DNA of 64,000 bases from Eubacterium sp. (GTDB lineage: Bacteria > Bacillota > Clostridia > Lachnospirales > Lachnospiraceae), in assembly GCA_017433825.1 (NCBI GenBank), contig JAFRGL010000013.1, forward strand, positions 163,277 through 227,276. Reading direction: 5' to 3'. Every line of letters begins with the position of its first letter. The stretch's first letter is position 1. A program made the position numbers and the translations under genes. The notes under the pieces were generated by a model. That model was not told the DNA's origin, searched no databases, and was given only the letters and a program-made list of their open reading frames with translations. Of this stretch, positions 17,281-26,334 are shown in pieces.

Positions 17281-17570
17281 AACCGTTGAGGAAGAGTAGT
17301 ACATTTTGTCACTCGCTTTACAGAGAGTCCCGGACGGTGGAACCGGAGCAGCGATACAGAATCGAATGGACTTCTGAGGGCAAACAGAACAAAGCTTAAA
17401 AGCTTTCAGTATGTGAGACGGGAGTGGCTTCCCGTAACCAAGAGCCGGCATATGATGGTATGCGCTAAGTGGGTGCTTGAAAAGCACCAAGCCGGGTGGC
17501 ACCGCAGGAAAGATTTATCGTCCTGTCCCAGCGAAGAATCGCGTGGGATGGGACTTTTTGTTTTCCCCCA
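17281..17570 (+). promoter_or_regulatory. T-box riboswitch, tryptophan specifier (UGG)
   Basis: A typical T-box leader. Stem I begins with GAGGAAGAGTAGTA (17288 on), has the AGAGAG bulge and GGTGGAACC apical region, and its distal arm reads CGAATGGACTTCTGAGG. The specifier codon after GAA is UGG (17367-17369), read by tRNA-Trp. The 14-nt T-box core GGGTGGCACCGC is at 17494-17505. A competing terminator follows: 17519-17552 imperfect stem, then GGGACTTTTTGTTTT. Uncharged tRNA-Trp should stabilise the antiterminator and switch on the downstream ABC importer. The specifier assignment is by position only; no folding was run. Confidence 0.92.
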
Positions 17571-17632
17571 GACAAATCCCCCGCAGCACCATCAGAAACA
17601 TTACGCAAAGGAAAAAAGAAAGGGAAATGAAA

Positions 17633-18685
17633 ATGAAAAAGAAAATCTTTGCAGCAATCCTCTCAGCAGCACTTGTTTTAGGTATTACCGCCTGCGGCGG
17701 AAATTCCGGCGGCACCTCTTCCGCTTCCGGCTCCGCTTCGGACGATTCGAAGGTTTATCACATCGGTCTTTGCAACTATGTGGATGATGCCTCCTTAAAC
17801 CAGATCGTGGACAATATTACCGCGACCTTAAAAACCGTCGGCGACGAAAACGGTGTCGTCTTTGAAGTCGATTACGACAACTGCAATGCGGACTCCAACG
17901 TCATGAGCCAGATTATTTCCAACTTTGTCGCCGACGACGTGGACATGATGATCGCCATTGCCACCCCGGTAGCCATGCAGATGCAGGCAGCCACCGAGGA
18001 CAACCGGATTCCCGTGGTCTTCGCCGCCGTATCCGACCCGGAAGGCTGCGGCCTTGTAGCCAGCAATGCAGCCCCCGGCGCCAACATCACCGGCTCCTCC
18101 GACGCACTGGACACGGAAGCCATCCTGAAGCTGATGCTGGTTCAGAATCCGGATCTTAAGACTGTAGGCCTTCTGTATGACCTGGGCCAGGATGCTTCCA
18201 CCACCGCCATCGCTGATGCGAAGGCCTTCCTTACCGCCAACAATATTGCTTTCAAGGAATACACCGGCACCAACGTATCCGAAGTTGAACTGGCAGCCCA
18301 GGCGGCCGTAACCGACAAGGTTGACGCCATTTTTACCCCCAGCGACAACACCATCATGACCGCCGAGCTTTCCATCTACGAACTGTTCGCCGACGCGGGA
18401 ATCCCCCACTATGCCGGCGCTGACTCCTTTGCCTTAAACGGCGCGTTCTTAGGCTACGGCGTTGACTACGCGAACCTGGGTGTGGAAACAGCCAAAATGG
18501 CCGCGGACATCCTCCTTAACGATCTGAACCCCGGTGAAGTATCCGTTCTCACCTTCGACAACGGCACCGCCACCATCAATACAGACATCTGCACAAAGCT
18601 CGGCCTTTCCTACGACGACCTGGCAGCTGCCTTCGATGGCCTGTGCACCAAGGTACAGCCCATTACCACCGCAGAAAGCTTCTGA
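17633..18685 (+). CDS. trpX: ABC transporter substrate-binding lipoprotein, tryptophan-type (TrpX-like)
   Basis: 350 residues from the ATG at 17633, which has AGGG 8 nt upstream; another ATG at 17627 is too close. The lipobox is LGITAC followed by GGNSGGTSSASGS. The mature domain reads VYHIGLCNYVDDASLNQIVD, then MMIAIATPVAMQMQAA and AVSDPEGCGLVAS, which fits the ABC_sub_bind (PF04392) family to which TrpX belongs. With the UGG T-box upstream, tryptophan (or a Trp precursor or analogue) is the likely ligand. A hairpin in the gap to the permease gene (18702-18733) probably stabilises this mRNA segment so the binding protein is made in excess. Confidence 0.85.
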   Translation: MKKKIFAAILSAALVLGITACGGNSGGTSSASGSASDDSKVYHIGLCNYVDDASLNQIVDNITATLKTVGDENGVVFEVDYDNCNADSNVMSQIISNFVADDVDMMIAIATPVAMQMQAATEDNRIPVVFAAVSDPEGCGLVASNAAPGANITGSSDALDTEAILKLMLVQNPDLKTVGLLYDLGQDASTTAIADAKAFLTANNIAFKEYTGTNVSEVELAAQAAVTDKVDAIFTPSDNTIMTAELSIYELFADAGIPHYAGADSFALNGAFLGYGVDYANLGVETAKMAADILLNDLNPGEVSVLTFDNGTATINTDICTKLGLSYDDLAAAFDGLCTKVQPITTAESF

Positions 18686-18701
18686 ATTCCAATAATAACC
18701 C

Positions 18702-18733
18702 GCAGGGGGCTGCCGCATACGGCGGTCCCCTGC
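18702..18733 (+). other. intercistronic hairpin between binding-protein and permease genes
   Basis: GCAGGGGG-CTGCCG pairs with CGGCGG-T-CCCCTGC around a CATA loop. There is no T-run, so it is an mRNA-stability or processing element rather than a terminator. Confidence 0.6.
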
Positions 18734-18749
18734 TGACAGGAGAACCCTT

Positions 18750-19688
18750 ATGACCATCGGATCCGCCATGGGACTGGTCCAGACCGCCCTGGAACTGGGA
18801 CTTATCAGTTCCCTGACCGTACTGTCTCTGTTCTTAAGCTATACCATGCTGAACGTCTGTGATCTTTCCACAGACGGCTGTTTCACCCTCGGCGCTTCCG
18901 TCGGGGCTGTTTTTGCGATCTCCGGCCATCCGTACCTGGCCATTGTCATGGCCATGGTCTCCGGTATGTGCTCCGGCTTTATTACCGCCTTCCTGCAGAC
19001 GAAGCTGGGCATCAACAGCCTGCTGTCCGGCATCATCGTCAATACCGGGCTGTACTCCATCAACATCGCCGTCATGGGCAACTCGTCGCTTCTGAACATG
19101 AACACCACGGTCACCGTCTTCACCAAAATGAAAGACCTCCTGGCGAAAACACCGCTGGCCGGCCAGTTTAAAATCATCGTGGCCGCCATTGCCGTGGTCT
19201 GCGTGATTATATTCCTCTCCCTGTTTTTAAGAACCAGGCTGGGACTGGCCATCCGTGCCACGGGCAACAACCCCGACATGGTGCGCTCCTCCTCCATCAA
19301 CCCGGTTTTCACCATTATCATCGGCCTTTGCATTTCCAATGCCATTACCGGCCTTTCCGGATGCCTCATGGCCCAGTCCCAGAAATCCGTCAACATCGAT
19401 ATCGGCACCGGCATGGTCACCATTGCCCTGGCAAGCCTGCTCATCGGCAACGCTTTCCTCGGAAAAGGAAAAATTCCGGTGCGGGCCTGCGGCGCGGTGC
19501 TCGGCGCCTTTGTCTTCCGCCTGGTCTACACCATTGCGCTGCGGTTCGACATGCCCGCCTTCATGCTGAAGCTGGTCAGCGCCATAATCGTGGTCATTGC
19601 CATTGCCGGACCGTACCTGAAATCCAGATTCCCGGAAATGAAACGCCGGATGAATGCAAAAACGGCGGAAAGGGGAAGAAATGCTTGA
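18750..19688 (+). CDS. trpY: ABC transporter permease, TrpY-like
   Basis: 312 residues with eight or so hydrophobic segments, of the BPD_transp_2 (branched-chain/ribose-type) permease family. The conserved cytoplasmic loop is RTRLGLAIRATGNNPDMVRSS (helix pairing with the ATPase), followed by GMVTIALASLLIGNAFLGKG. RBS CAGGAG precedes the ATG at 18750. The 3' end overlaps the ATPase gene by 8 nt, indicating translational coupling. It forms the membrane channel of the T-box-controlled importer. Confidence 0.87.
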   Translation: MTIGSAMGLVQTALELGLISSLTVLSLFLSYTMLNVCDLSTDGCFTLGASVGAVFAISGHPYLAIVMAMVSGMCSGFITAFLQTKLGINSLLSGIIVNTGLYSINIAVMGNSSLLNMNTTVTVFTKMKDLLAKTPLAGQFKIIVAAIAVVCVIIFLSLFLRTRLGLAIRATGNNPDMVRSSSINPVFTIIIGLCISNAITGLSGCLMAQSQKSVNIDIGTGMVTIALASLLIGNAFLGKGKIPVRACGAVLGAFVFRLVYTIALRFDMPAFMLKLVSAIIVVIAIAGPYLKSRFPEMKRRMNAKTAERGRNA

Positions 19689-20463
19689 GCTGATTCATGT
19701 ATCCAAAACCTTCAACCCCGGCACCCCGAATGCCCGTCCGGCCTTAAGGGACGTAAATCTGCATGTGAAAAAAGGCGATTTCATCTCCATTATCGGCGCC
19801 AACGGTGCGGGCAAATCCACCCTGTTCAACGCCATCTGCGGCAGCTTCCTGACGGATGAGGGGCAGATTATCCTGGACGGGAAGGACATAACCCTCCTTC
19901 CGGAATACAAACGCGCCAAAAATATCGGCCGGCTTTTCCAGGACCCCATGAAAGGCAGCGCCCCGGGCATGAGCATTGAGGAAAACCTGGCCCTGGCCTC
20001 CGGCAAGGGAGGCTGGCTTTCGGCCGTGGGCAAAAAAGACAAGGAAGAATTCAGGGAACGGCTGGCGCTGCTGGACATGGGCCTGGAAAACCGCATGGAC
20101 CAGCCGGTGGGCATGCTTTCCGGCGGACAGCGGCAGGCACTGACGCTTCTGATGGCCACCTACAACCCGCCCAAGCTGCTGCTTCTGGACGAACATACCG
20201 CGGCCCTCGACCCTGCCACCAGCGAGAAGGTGATGACACTCACGGATTCCATCGTAAACGACAACGGCCTTACCTGCCTGATGGTCACCCACAACATGCA
20301 GATGGCCCTGGATATGGGCAGCCGTATCATTATGATGAACGCAGGCTCCGTGATATTTGACGCGGAAGGGGATGAAAAAAGCCACCTGAAGGTGGCTGAT
20401 TTGATGGAACAGTTTAAAATTGCTGCCGGCAAGGCGCTTGATACAGACCGGATGCTGCTCTAG
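19681..20463 (+). CDS. trpZ: ABC transporter ATP-binding protein, TrpZ-like
   Basis: 260 residues from the ATG at 19681 (GGGGAAG upstream, overlapping the permease stop). Walker A is GANGAGKSTLFNAICG, the Q-loop GRLFQDPMKGSAPGMS, the signature MLSGGQRQALTLLMA, Walker B LLLLDEHTAALDP and the H-loop MVTHNM. It powers the importer encoded by the two preceding genes. The stop codon lies in the CTAG palindrome that also supplies the stop of the convergent MFS gene (4-nt tail-to-tail overlap at 20460-20463). Confidence 0.9.
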   Translation: MLELIHVSKTFNPGTPNARPALRDVNLHVKKGDFISIIGANGAGKSTLFNAICGSFLTDEGQIILDGKDITLLPEYKRAKNIGRLFQDPMKGSAPGMSIEENLALASGKGGWLSAVGKKDKEEFRERLALLDMGLENRMDQPVGMLSGGQRQALTLLMATYNPPKLLLLDEHTAALDPATSEKVMTLTDSIVNDNGLTCLMVTHNMQMALDMGSRIIMMNAGSVIFDAEGDEKSHLKVADLMEQFKIAAGKALDTDRMLL

Positions 20464-21686
20464 TCAGCTCCGGTCTTTTTCGTTTTCAGATTCCGGGTGA
20501 TTCGAAGCACCAGTACTGCGGCTATTGCAAGGCTTACAATGATAACCAGGAACGTTTTCGAATAGGCGGTCTGCATTGCCGCGTTTTCTGTCAAACCGGC
20601 AGCTATGCCCTTCACGATGAGATAGTCTGCAATCAGTCCCGCAATATACGGCCCGAAGAAGCTGCCGATATCCTGCCCGAGGAAGAAGGTATTGCCGCCC
20701 ACGCCCCGCCTTTCCGGGGGAACGGAGGTCATGCACAGCGCCTGCATGTTCGGCAGGAGCAGTCCGTATCCGAAGGCCGCAAAAAGGGCGGCCAGGATAA
20801 AGCCGGCCAGGTTTTTGGAAACAGAAAACAGGATGAAAGTAACCGCATAGGATGCCAGGGACGGAAGCAGCACCTTCCGGTAGCCGAAGCGGTCGGCCAT
20901 TCCGCCGGTCACAAATCGTAAAACCACCAGCGCTACCGCGTAAACCGTAAAGAAAAGCCCGATCTGTTCAATACCCAGGATATCCCCGTATATCGCCAGG
21001 AAACCTGTGATCGTGGCATAGGGGATAACCACAAAGATCATGGTCACAGCTGTAGGAAGCGCTTCCTTTGCCACAATTGTGGAAACCCGGATCTGGTATT
21101 TTGCGTCAGCCGGCGGCGCCGCGCTGTACACGAACCGGCTGGTCACCAGGGCGAGGACAATCATCATCAGGCAGATGATAAAGGTTGTCCGGTAGCCGAT
21201 GGTTTTGCTTAAGGACAGGCCGATACCCGGCCCGATTGCCTGGCCCACAGCCTGGCCTAAGGTAAACATGCTGACGCCCTTCGCGAACCCGTTCTGCGGA
21301 AGGTTGTCACAGGCAATACTTAAGGCGATCGGTCCGCTGATGCCCACGCCGACACCCTGCAGCAGTCTTCCGGCGATAAGCAGACTGGTGTTCGGCGCCA
21401 GGAAAAACAGCAGATATGAAAGTATGACGATAATATTGGAAAGGGAATAAATGTTTTTCTTGCTGAAACAGTCAAAAGCGGGGCTGGCCACCGGCCGGAT
21501 GGCGATGGCGGACACAGCAAAAATACCGCTGATGATGCCGATAATCGTGGAAGTGGCCCCCATGGAGGCCGCATATTTCGGAACAAGCGTGGTAATGGTC
21601 TGCTGACCCATGAGCTGGAACAGATTGGCGATGAAGATAAGGATAAAGCCCCTGTTCCAGACTTTTGTTACGGATGCTGTCTGCAT
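20460..21686 (-). CDS. MFS transporter (multidrug-efflux-like)
   Basis: 408 residues with twelve predicted membrane segments. N-terminal FANLFQLMGQQTITTLVPKY is followed by the motif-C-like stretch GVGVGISGPIALSIACD in helix 5 and the loop GGMADRFGYRKVLLP (motif A repeat) in the second half. Motif C is typical of drug:H+ antiporters, so efflux is more likely than uptake; the substrate is unknown. RBS GAGGAGG lies 7 nt before the ATG. It is probably the last gene of the npt-zinc-ribbon-MFS transcript (38-nt gap). Confidence 0.82.
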   Translation of the reverse strand: MQTASVTKVWNRGFILIFIANLFQLMGQQTITTLVPKYAASMGATSTIIGIISGIFAVSAIAIRPVASPAFDCFSKKNIYSLSNIIVILSYLLFFLAPNTSLLIAGRLLQGVGVGISGPIALSIACDNLPQNGFAKGVSMFTLGQAVGQAIGPGIGLSLSKTIGYRTTFIICLMMIVLALVTSRFVYSAAPPADAKYQIRVSTIVAKEALPTAVTMIFVVIPYATITGFLAIYGDILGIEQIGLFFTVYAVALVVLRFVTGGMADRFGYRKVLLPSLASYAVTFILFSVSKNLAGFILAALFAAFGYGLLLPNMQALCMTSVPPERRGVGGNTFFLGQDIGSFFGPYIAGLIADYLIVKGIAAGLTENAAMQTAYSKTFLVIIVSLAIAAVLVLRITRNLKTKKTGAD

Positions 21687-21724
21687 TTCTTTTCCTCCTC
21701 TTGCCAGTTCCCCGGCAGTTTTAT

Positions 21725-22645
21725 TTAACCGAACAGTGTATTCATCAGATACGGCAGCAGATATGCATTGGGAAGATTGGAGTATACAGAGCAGATTTTA
21801 CCGCCGCTTTTGTCCTCAATCAGAATATTTCCCTTCAGCCTGCAGCTTCCCATATTATGGGAATTAATCTCCACCGGCACCTTCTTTAATCCCTTGTAGA
21901 ATACAGCGGAATCCTTTGAAATATCCAGGCCGGCCACGGTTACGGTTTCCCCGTCCAGAATCCGGTTGTATACCAGCTGCGCCATTTCCCTGGCGACGAT
22001 GCTGTAGAAAGGTTTTACCAGCTCCAGATACTTCTGTTCGCCGGTTTTTGTGGTGCCGATGCCGTAGACATTCGTACCGCCCACGGTCAGCTTCTCCTTG
22101 CTGCCGTCATGGAAAATCATCTGCACATAGCCGGAGAAATGGGAAAATGCCACCAGCCCGGTGGCTTTATGGGTGGAACCGTAGGCACTGATGGACTCCA
22201 GCTCCTCATAGAAAACCGGGATGCCGCTGAACACCAGCCTGTCCTTGTAAAAATCACAGATTTCCCCGTTTTTCCCGTAGGCTGCGCTGGCCAGAAGCTT
22301 TCCCGGGTCGGACATCTCCCCGTATATGGTTTCCGCCTGGGAATCATCATCCGGCAGTTCCGTCATATCTTCCCGGCCCTCATCGCTTTCCGCTTCCGGT
22401 TCAAAAACCCGGTTTTCACGGGCAGGCTCTTGCGATGCAAACACATCCGGCTCTTCCGCCGGATAATACTCCTCCGAAAGGTCTTCCGGCTCCGGCTCCA
22501 TCTCCACCTCTACGGGCCGGACCGAATCAAAGCTGTCCTCCAGCACCTCACGGAGTGACCTCCGCATATCTTTATAAGCCGCGCCGCAGCGCGGGCAGAA
22601 ACTGAAGCCTTCCCTCATTTCTTTTCCGCATTCCGGGCAGAACAT
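21725..22645 (-). CDS. zinc-ribbon protein with PH-like C-terminal domain, function unknown
   Basis: 306 residues. The N-terminal zinc ribbon is MFCPECGKEMREGFSFCPRCG, followed by a long acidic region (about 25-120, rich in Glu, Asp and Ser). A globular C-terminal half follows (VFYEELESISAYGSTHKATGLVAFSHF then MIFHDGSKEKLTVGGTNVYG). It may be a PH/GRAM-like fold, judged only by strand pattern. It lies 5 nt downstream of the Na/Pi symporter gene, so it is in the same operon. No signal peptide or membrane helix is present. Confidence 0.65.
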   Translation of the reverse strand: MFCPECGKEMREGFSFCPRCGAAYKDMRRSLREVLEDSFDSVRPVEVEMEPEPEDLSEEYYPAEEPDVFASQEPARENRVFEPEAESDEGREDMTELPDDDSQAETIYGEMSDPGKLLASAAYGKNGEICDFYKDRLVFSGIPVFYEELESISAYGSTHKATGLVAFSHFSGYVQMIFHDGSKEKLTVGGTNVYGIGTTKTGEQKYLELVKPFYSIVAREMAQLVYNRILDGETVTVAGLDISKDSAVFYKGLKKVPVEINSHNMGSCRLKGNILIEDKSGGKICSVYSNLPNAYLLPYLMNTLFG

Positions 22646-22650
22646 ATGTT

Positions 22651-24498
22651 TTATCCTCCGATATTTTTAATTATTTCAGGCGTTTCTTCAAACCTGAGCG
22701 AAGGGTCTATCATTTCCAGCTGACTGAAAAATTCGTTATGCGCTTTGTGGTATTCCTCCGTAAACTGGGCATTGCCCCCCTGATGCAGGGCGGTAATGTA
22801 ATTGTGGGCCACGGCGGCCATTTCCGGCTTCACACGGGTAATAACCGATACGCCCACGTCCGAGCAGAGGTCGGCTATCCGTTCCAGATTGGTCAGAAGG
22901 TCCAGATAGAGAATTCCCGTCTCCTCGTCGCAGATGCCGGCGTTGAGCCGCACCACATGGTTGTCATGCAGGGTGTTGACCATATCGTCCATGACCTCTT
23001 CGAGGGGCTCGATGTGAAGAGCGGCATCCAGATCCCTCTTCTCAAAAGCCAGGTTGGTAAAGCTGAACAGGCGGTCCATCAGTGTCTCCGCTATTTTCAG
23101 TTCAGCCATGGCGTCCTTTGAAAAGGATTTACCCTGTCTGTCCATCCGGGTCGCGGTTTCGGAAATATTCATGGCATGGTCGCCTATACGCTCGAAATAA
23201 GTGGCCAGCTTATTGTACTGGTGCAGGATCTGCATATGCACAGGCTCATTGATGTGGGGCGGCAGCTGGCTCATGTAGGTGGTGAGGGCATCCGTCAGAA
23301 TATCGATATGCTCTTCCTCCTCATTGATTTCCAGGATGACCACCGGTTCGTAGTGGACGAACATATCCAGGGCCTTTTTCACATTTGCCATGCCCAGCTT
23401 CAGGATGGTCTTCAGGATTTCATAGCAGCTGTTCAGGGCCAGGGCTGTCGTGGCGATAAATACCGGGTTTAAGGAATTGATTTCGTCCGCGTATTTGTTC
23501 TCCGGCAGGGGATCGTCCTTGACCAGCCGCATGGCAAGCTTTTCCAGAAGGCCGACTGTGGGCAGGAGGACGATGGCGCAGGCCAGGTTGAAGACCGTAT
23601 TGGCATTCGCAATGGTGCCGGAGGTCATGGGCATCTTCCAGAGATTGTTCAGAAGACCCACGGCATGGAGTATCTGCACCACCAGAATGGTCAGAACCGT
23701 TTTCCCCAGGTTGTAGACAATATTGATAAGGCCTACCCGCTTCTGGTTGGCATTCGCGCCGATGGAGCAGACAATGGCCGTCGTGACGCAGTCGCCCAGG
23801 TATACGCCTACCACGACGATGTACGCTGTTTTGAAGGGAATCACGCTGGACATGGCAAAGGCCTGCAGGATGCCGACCGTGGCAGAGGAACTCTGCAGTA
23901 TGAAAGCCACGCCCGCACCGATGATATAGCCCAGCCACATGTTGTCGCCGATGCTTCGGAACAGGCCTTCCAGTACGCCGGATTCGGAAAGGGAACCCAC
24001 TGCCGCCGTCATATTCATCAGGCCGGTAAAGAGGATGCCGAAGCCCACAAAGATGCCGCCCACCGGCTTGGATTTCGGGAACTTCGTGAACATGATCAGT
24101 ATAACGCCGAGGATCAGCGCCAGCGGTGCCAGCGTGGAGGGCTGGAAGAACTGCAGAAATGAATTGCCGCCGGCATTCACATCCAGAAGACGGATGATCT
24201 GGCCGGTAATGGTGGTGCCGACGTTGGCGCCGATGATGATGCCCAGAGACTGCCGTACACTTAAGATACCGGCGGCCACAAGGCCGGCGGTCAGCACGAT
24301 ACAGGCTGTGGAGGACTGGATAATCGCCGTAATCGCCGCACCGAGGATAAAGGCCTTGATCGGGTTGTTGGTGACCTTTTCCATGAATTTCTTCAGGGTG
24401 CCGGAGGAGTCTTCCTTCAGATTGTCGCCCATAAGGCGCATACCGTACAGGAACATGGCCAGGCCGCCCAGAAGGGTAATAATATCGAAAACACTCAT
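22651..24498 (-). CDS. Na+/phosphate cotransporter with PhoU-like domain
   Basis: 615 residues. The N-terminal two-thirds carries the duplicated Na_Pi_cotrans repeats with the QSS motifs ITAIIQSSTACIVLTAG and VAFILQSSSATVGILQAF. The C-terminal about 220 residues form a helical PhoU-like domain (VHMQILHQYNKLATYFERIG, DHAMNISETATRMDRQGKS). It imports phosphate with sodium across the cytoplasmic membrane, and the PhoU part probably regulates flux. It is the first gene of a minus-strand operon with the zinc-ribbon gene. Confidence 0.9.
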   Translation of the reverse strand: MSVFDIITLLGGLAMFLYGMRLMGDNLKEDSSGTLKKFMEKVTNNPIKAFILGAAITAIIQSSTACIVLTAGLVAAGILSVRQSLGIIIGANVGTTITGQIIRLLDVNAGGNSFLQFFQPSTLAPLALILGVILIMFTKFPKSKPVGGIFVGFGILFTGLMNMTAAVGSLSESGVLEGLFRSIGDNMWLGYIIGAGVAFILQSSSATVGILQAFAMSSVIPFKTAYIVVVGVYLGDCVTTAIVCSIGANANQKRVGLINIVYNLGKTVLTILVVQILHAVGLLNNLWKMPMTSGTIANANTVFNLACAIVLLPTVGLLEKLAMRLVKDDPLPENKYADEINSLNPVFIATTALALNSCYEILKTILKLGMANVKKALDMFVHYEPVVILEINEEEEHIDILTDALTTYMSQLPPHINEPVHMQILHQYNKLATYFERIGDHAMNISETATRMDRQGKSFSKDAMAELKIAETLMDRLFSFTNLAFEKRDLDAALHIEPLEEVMDDMVNTLHDNHVVRLNAGICDEETGILYLDLLTNLERIADLCSDVGVSVITRVKPEMAAVAHNYITALHQGGNAQFTEEYHKAHNEFFSQLEMIDPSLRFEETPEIIKNIGG

Positions 24499-24658
24499 TG
24501 ACTGTCTACCTCATTATACAACTAAACGTATCGTTTCCGTATAAATCCGCAATTTTCACCTATTAACAGTTATTTTATTATAAGTCAATTTTTTTGTAAA
24601 GAGCCATAAGGGCTTAAAAGAAAGCGCCACTGTTTTTTCTTACGCCGTCATATTTTTG

Positions 24659-24686
24659 TTGTTTTTCCCAATGAAAATGGTAAACT
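24659..24686 (+). promoter_or_regulatory. possible promoter of the FAD oxidoreductase/MoaF-like operon
   Basis: TTGTTT (24659-24664), a 16-nt spacer and TAAACT (24681-24686). It is about 75 nt upstream of the ATG at 24763. Confidence 0.4.
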
Positions 24687-24762
24687 GTACCTGTAGAAAC
24701 ATATAATTGCAGTCAAAAATACAGCATTTTGCTGAAACATTAAACATTTAAGGAGAAATGCA

Positions 24763-26280
24763 ATGAGCGCGAAAACCTATTTTGAACCCCAGACCGCCAT
24801 ACCGGTATATGACGAATGTGATGTGCTGGTGGTGGGCGGCGGCGCTGCCGGACATTCCGCAGCGGTAGCTGCTGCCAGGGCCGGCTGTAAAAACGTCATC
24901 CTGATGGAGCGTTACGGCTACTGCGGCGGCGACGTTACCGGCGGCTATGTTCTTTTAATTCCCAGCCTTTCCTTCCATGAGAAAACCTACGTGCAGGGCA
25001 TCCAGGAGGAATGGTTCACCCGTCTTGCCAAAATTCCCGGCGCGGTATGCGGACCCGGCATGGAGCTTGCCGGCAGCACCGACCCCGAGCTGGTTGCCAA
25101 ATGGGGCGATGTAGGCGGCGCAACCCGCATCTGCACCCCCAGGGTCTGCCACGGCTTTATGCTTGAGCCCAACCAGCTGAAGATCGAAATGGATATCATG
25201 CTGGATGAACTGAAGGACAGCATCCGCGTGCTTTACCACAGCTGGGGCTGCAAGCCCATCATGGAAGGCAATGTCTGCAAGGGCGTCATCTTCGAATCCA
25301 AGGAAGGCCGCAAGGCTGTCCTGGCCAAGGTGGTCATCGACGCCACCGGCGACGCGGATCTGTGCAGGCTTTCCGGTGCGCCCACCTCTTCCGCCATTGA
25401 CGACGACTGCCGCTGCGGCTCCACCGCCCTTGTATACCGTATCGGCGGCTTTTCCAGAAAAGCCTTCAAGGAATGGATGCAGGCCAATCCGGCGAAGTTC
25501 GGGGAAATGGCAGGCAAATTAAAAGACATCCACGGCTTCATGAACATGATGATCGCAGGTCCCACAGATGACATCAGCTGGGTAAACAACTGGCAGGCCA
25601 AGCATGACTGCTCCGTTATCGCAGACCAAACCGATACCGAGATGCATACCCGCCTGAAAATCCGGGATGCCATCGAATTCTACAGGACATTCCTTCCGGA
25701 AATCATGAAGGACGCCTATCTGTACGATATTGCGCCGCAGCTGGGCACGAGGGGATCTCACAGGATTGTGGGCGAATATGTAATTTCCTCCAACGACTGG
25801 GCCTTCCCGGTGGAGCACGATGACTGCATCGCATGGCACTGCACCGTGGATACCTTAAACGACAACGCGCCTATCGAGATTCCTTACCGTTCCATCCTTC
25901 CGCAGAAGGTGGAAAACCTCCTGGCACCCGGCCGGCATATTTCCGCCGACGCCATTGCCATCGATAATGTAAACCTGATCCCGCAGTGCGTAGGCACCGG
26001 ACAGGCTGCCGGCGTTGCCGCTGCCGTAGCCGTGGCCGACGGCACCAGCGCGCATACCGTAAACATCCGCAAGGTGCAGGATATCCTGGCCGGCGAACAG
26101 AACGTACCGCTGCCCAGAAACGAGCACACTGATATCAGCTATACGGAATGCCTGAAGGAGCATGAGTACGGCCTCTATACTCCCGCTGCCCAGAAGGCCA
26201 GGGAGATGAAGGACGCCGCAGGCGCCTACCGTCACTGGACCCTTTCCCAGGGCATGGGAAACGCGGACAAAAAAGACTGA
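24763..26280 (+). CDS. FAD-dependent oxidoreductase
   Basis: 505 residues. The N-terminal FAD-binding Rossmann motif CDVLVVGGGAAGHSAAVAAA is followed by the ribose-binding Glu in ILMERYGYCGG. A mid-protein VVIDATGDADLCRLSGAP and a C-terminal second FAD contact, LLAPGRHISADAIAIDNV...VGTGQAAGVAAAVA, complete the FAD_oxidored (PF12831-like) pattern. There is no signal peptide. RBS AAGGAG precedes the ATG. It lies 54 nt upstream of a large MoaF-like gene and probably works with it. Relatives oxidise or reduce diverse small organics; the substrate is unknown. Confidence 0.82.
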   Translation: MSAKTYFEPQTAIPVYDECDVLVVGGGAAGHSAAVAAARAGCKNVILMERYGYCGGDVTGGYVLLIPSLSFHEKTYVQGIQEEWFTRLAKIPGAVCGPGMELAGSTDPELVAKWGDVGGATRICTPRVCHGFMLEPNQLKIEMDIMLDELKDSIRVLYHSWGCKPIMEGNVCKGVIFESKEGRKAVLAKVVIDATGDADLCRLSGAPTSSAIDDDCRCGSTALVYRIGGFSRKAFKEWMQANPAKFGEMAGKLKDIHGFMNMMIAGPTDDISWVNNWQAKHDCSVIADQTDTEMHTRLKIRDAIEFYRTFLPEIMKDAYLYDIAPQLGTRGSHRIVGEYVISSNDWAFPVEHDDCIAWHCTVDTLNDNAPIEIPYRSILPQKVENLLAPGRHISADAIAIDNVNLIPQCVGTGQAAGVAAAVAVADGTSAHTVNIRKVQDILAGEQNVPLPRNEHTDISYTECLKEHEYGLYTPAAQKAREMKDAAGAYRHWTLSQGMGNADKKD

Positions 26281-26334
26281 CCGATAACTACCGGAACTGT
26301 TGTTTTGCAGTATTTCAGCAAGGAGAAATAAACC

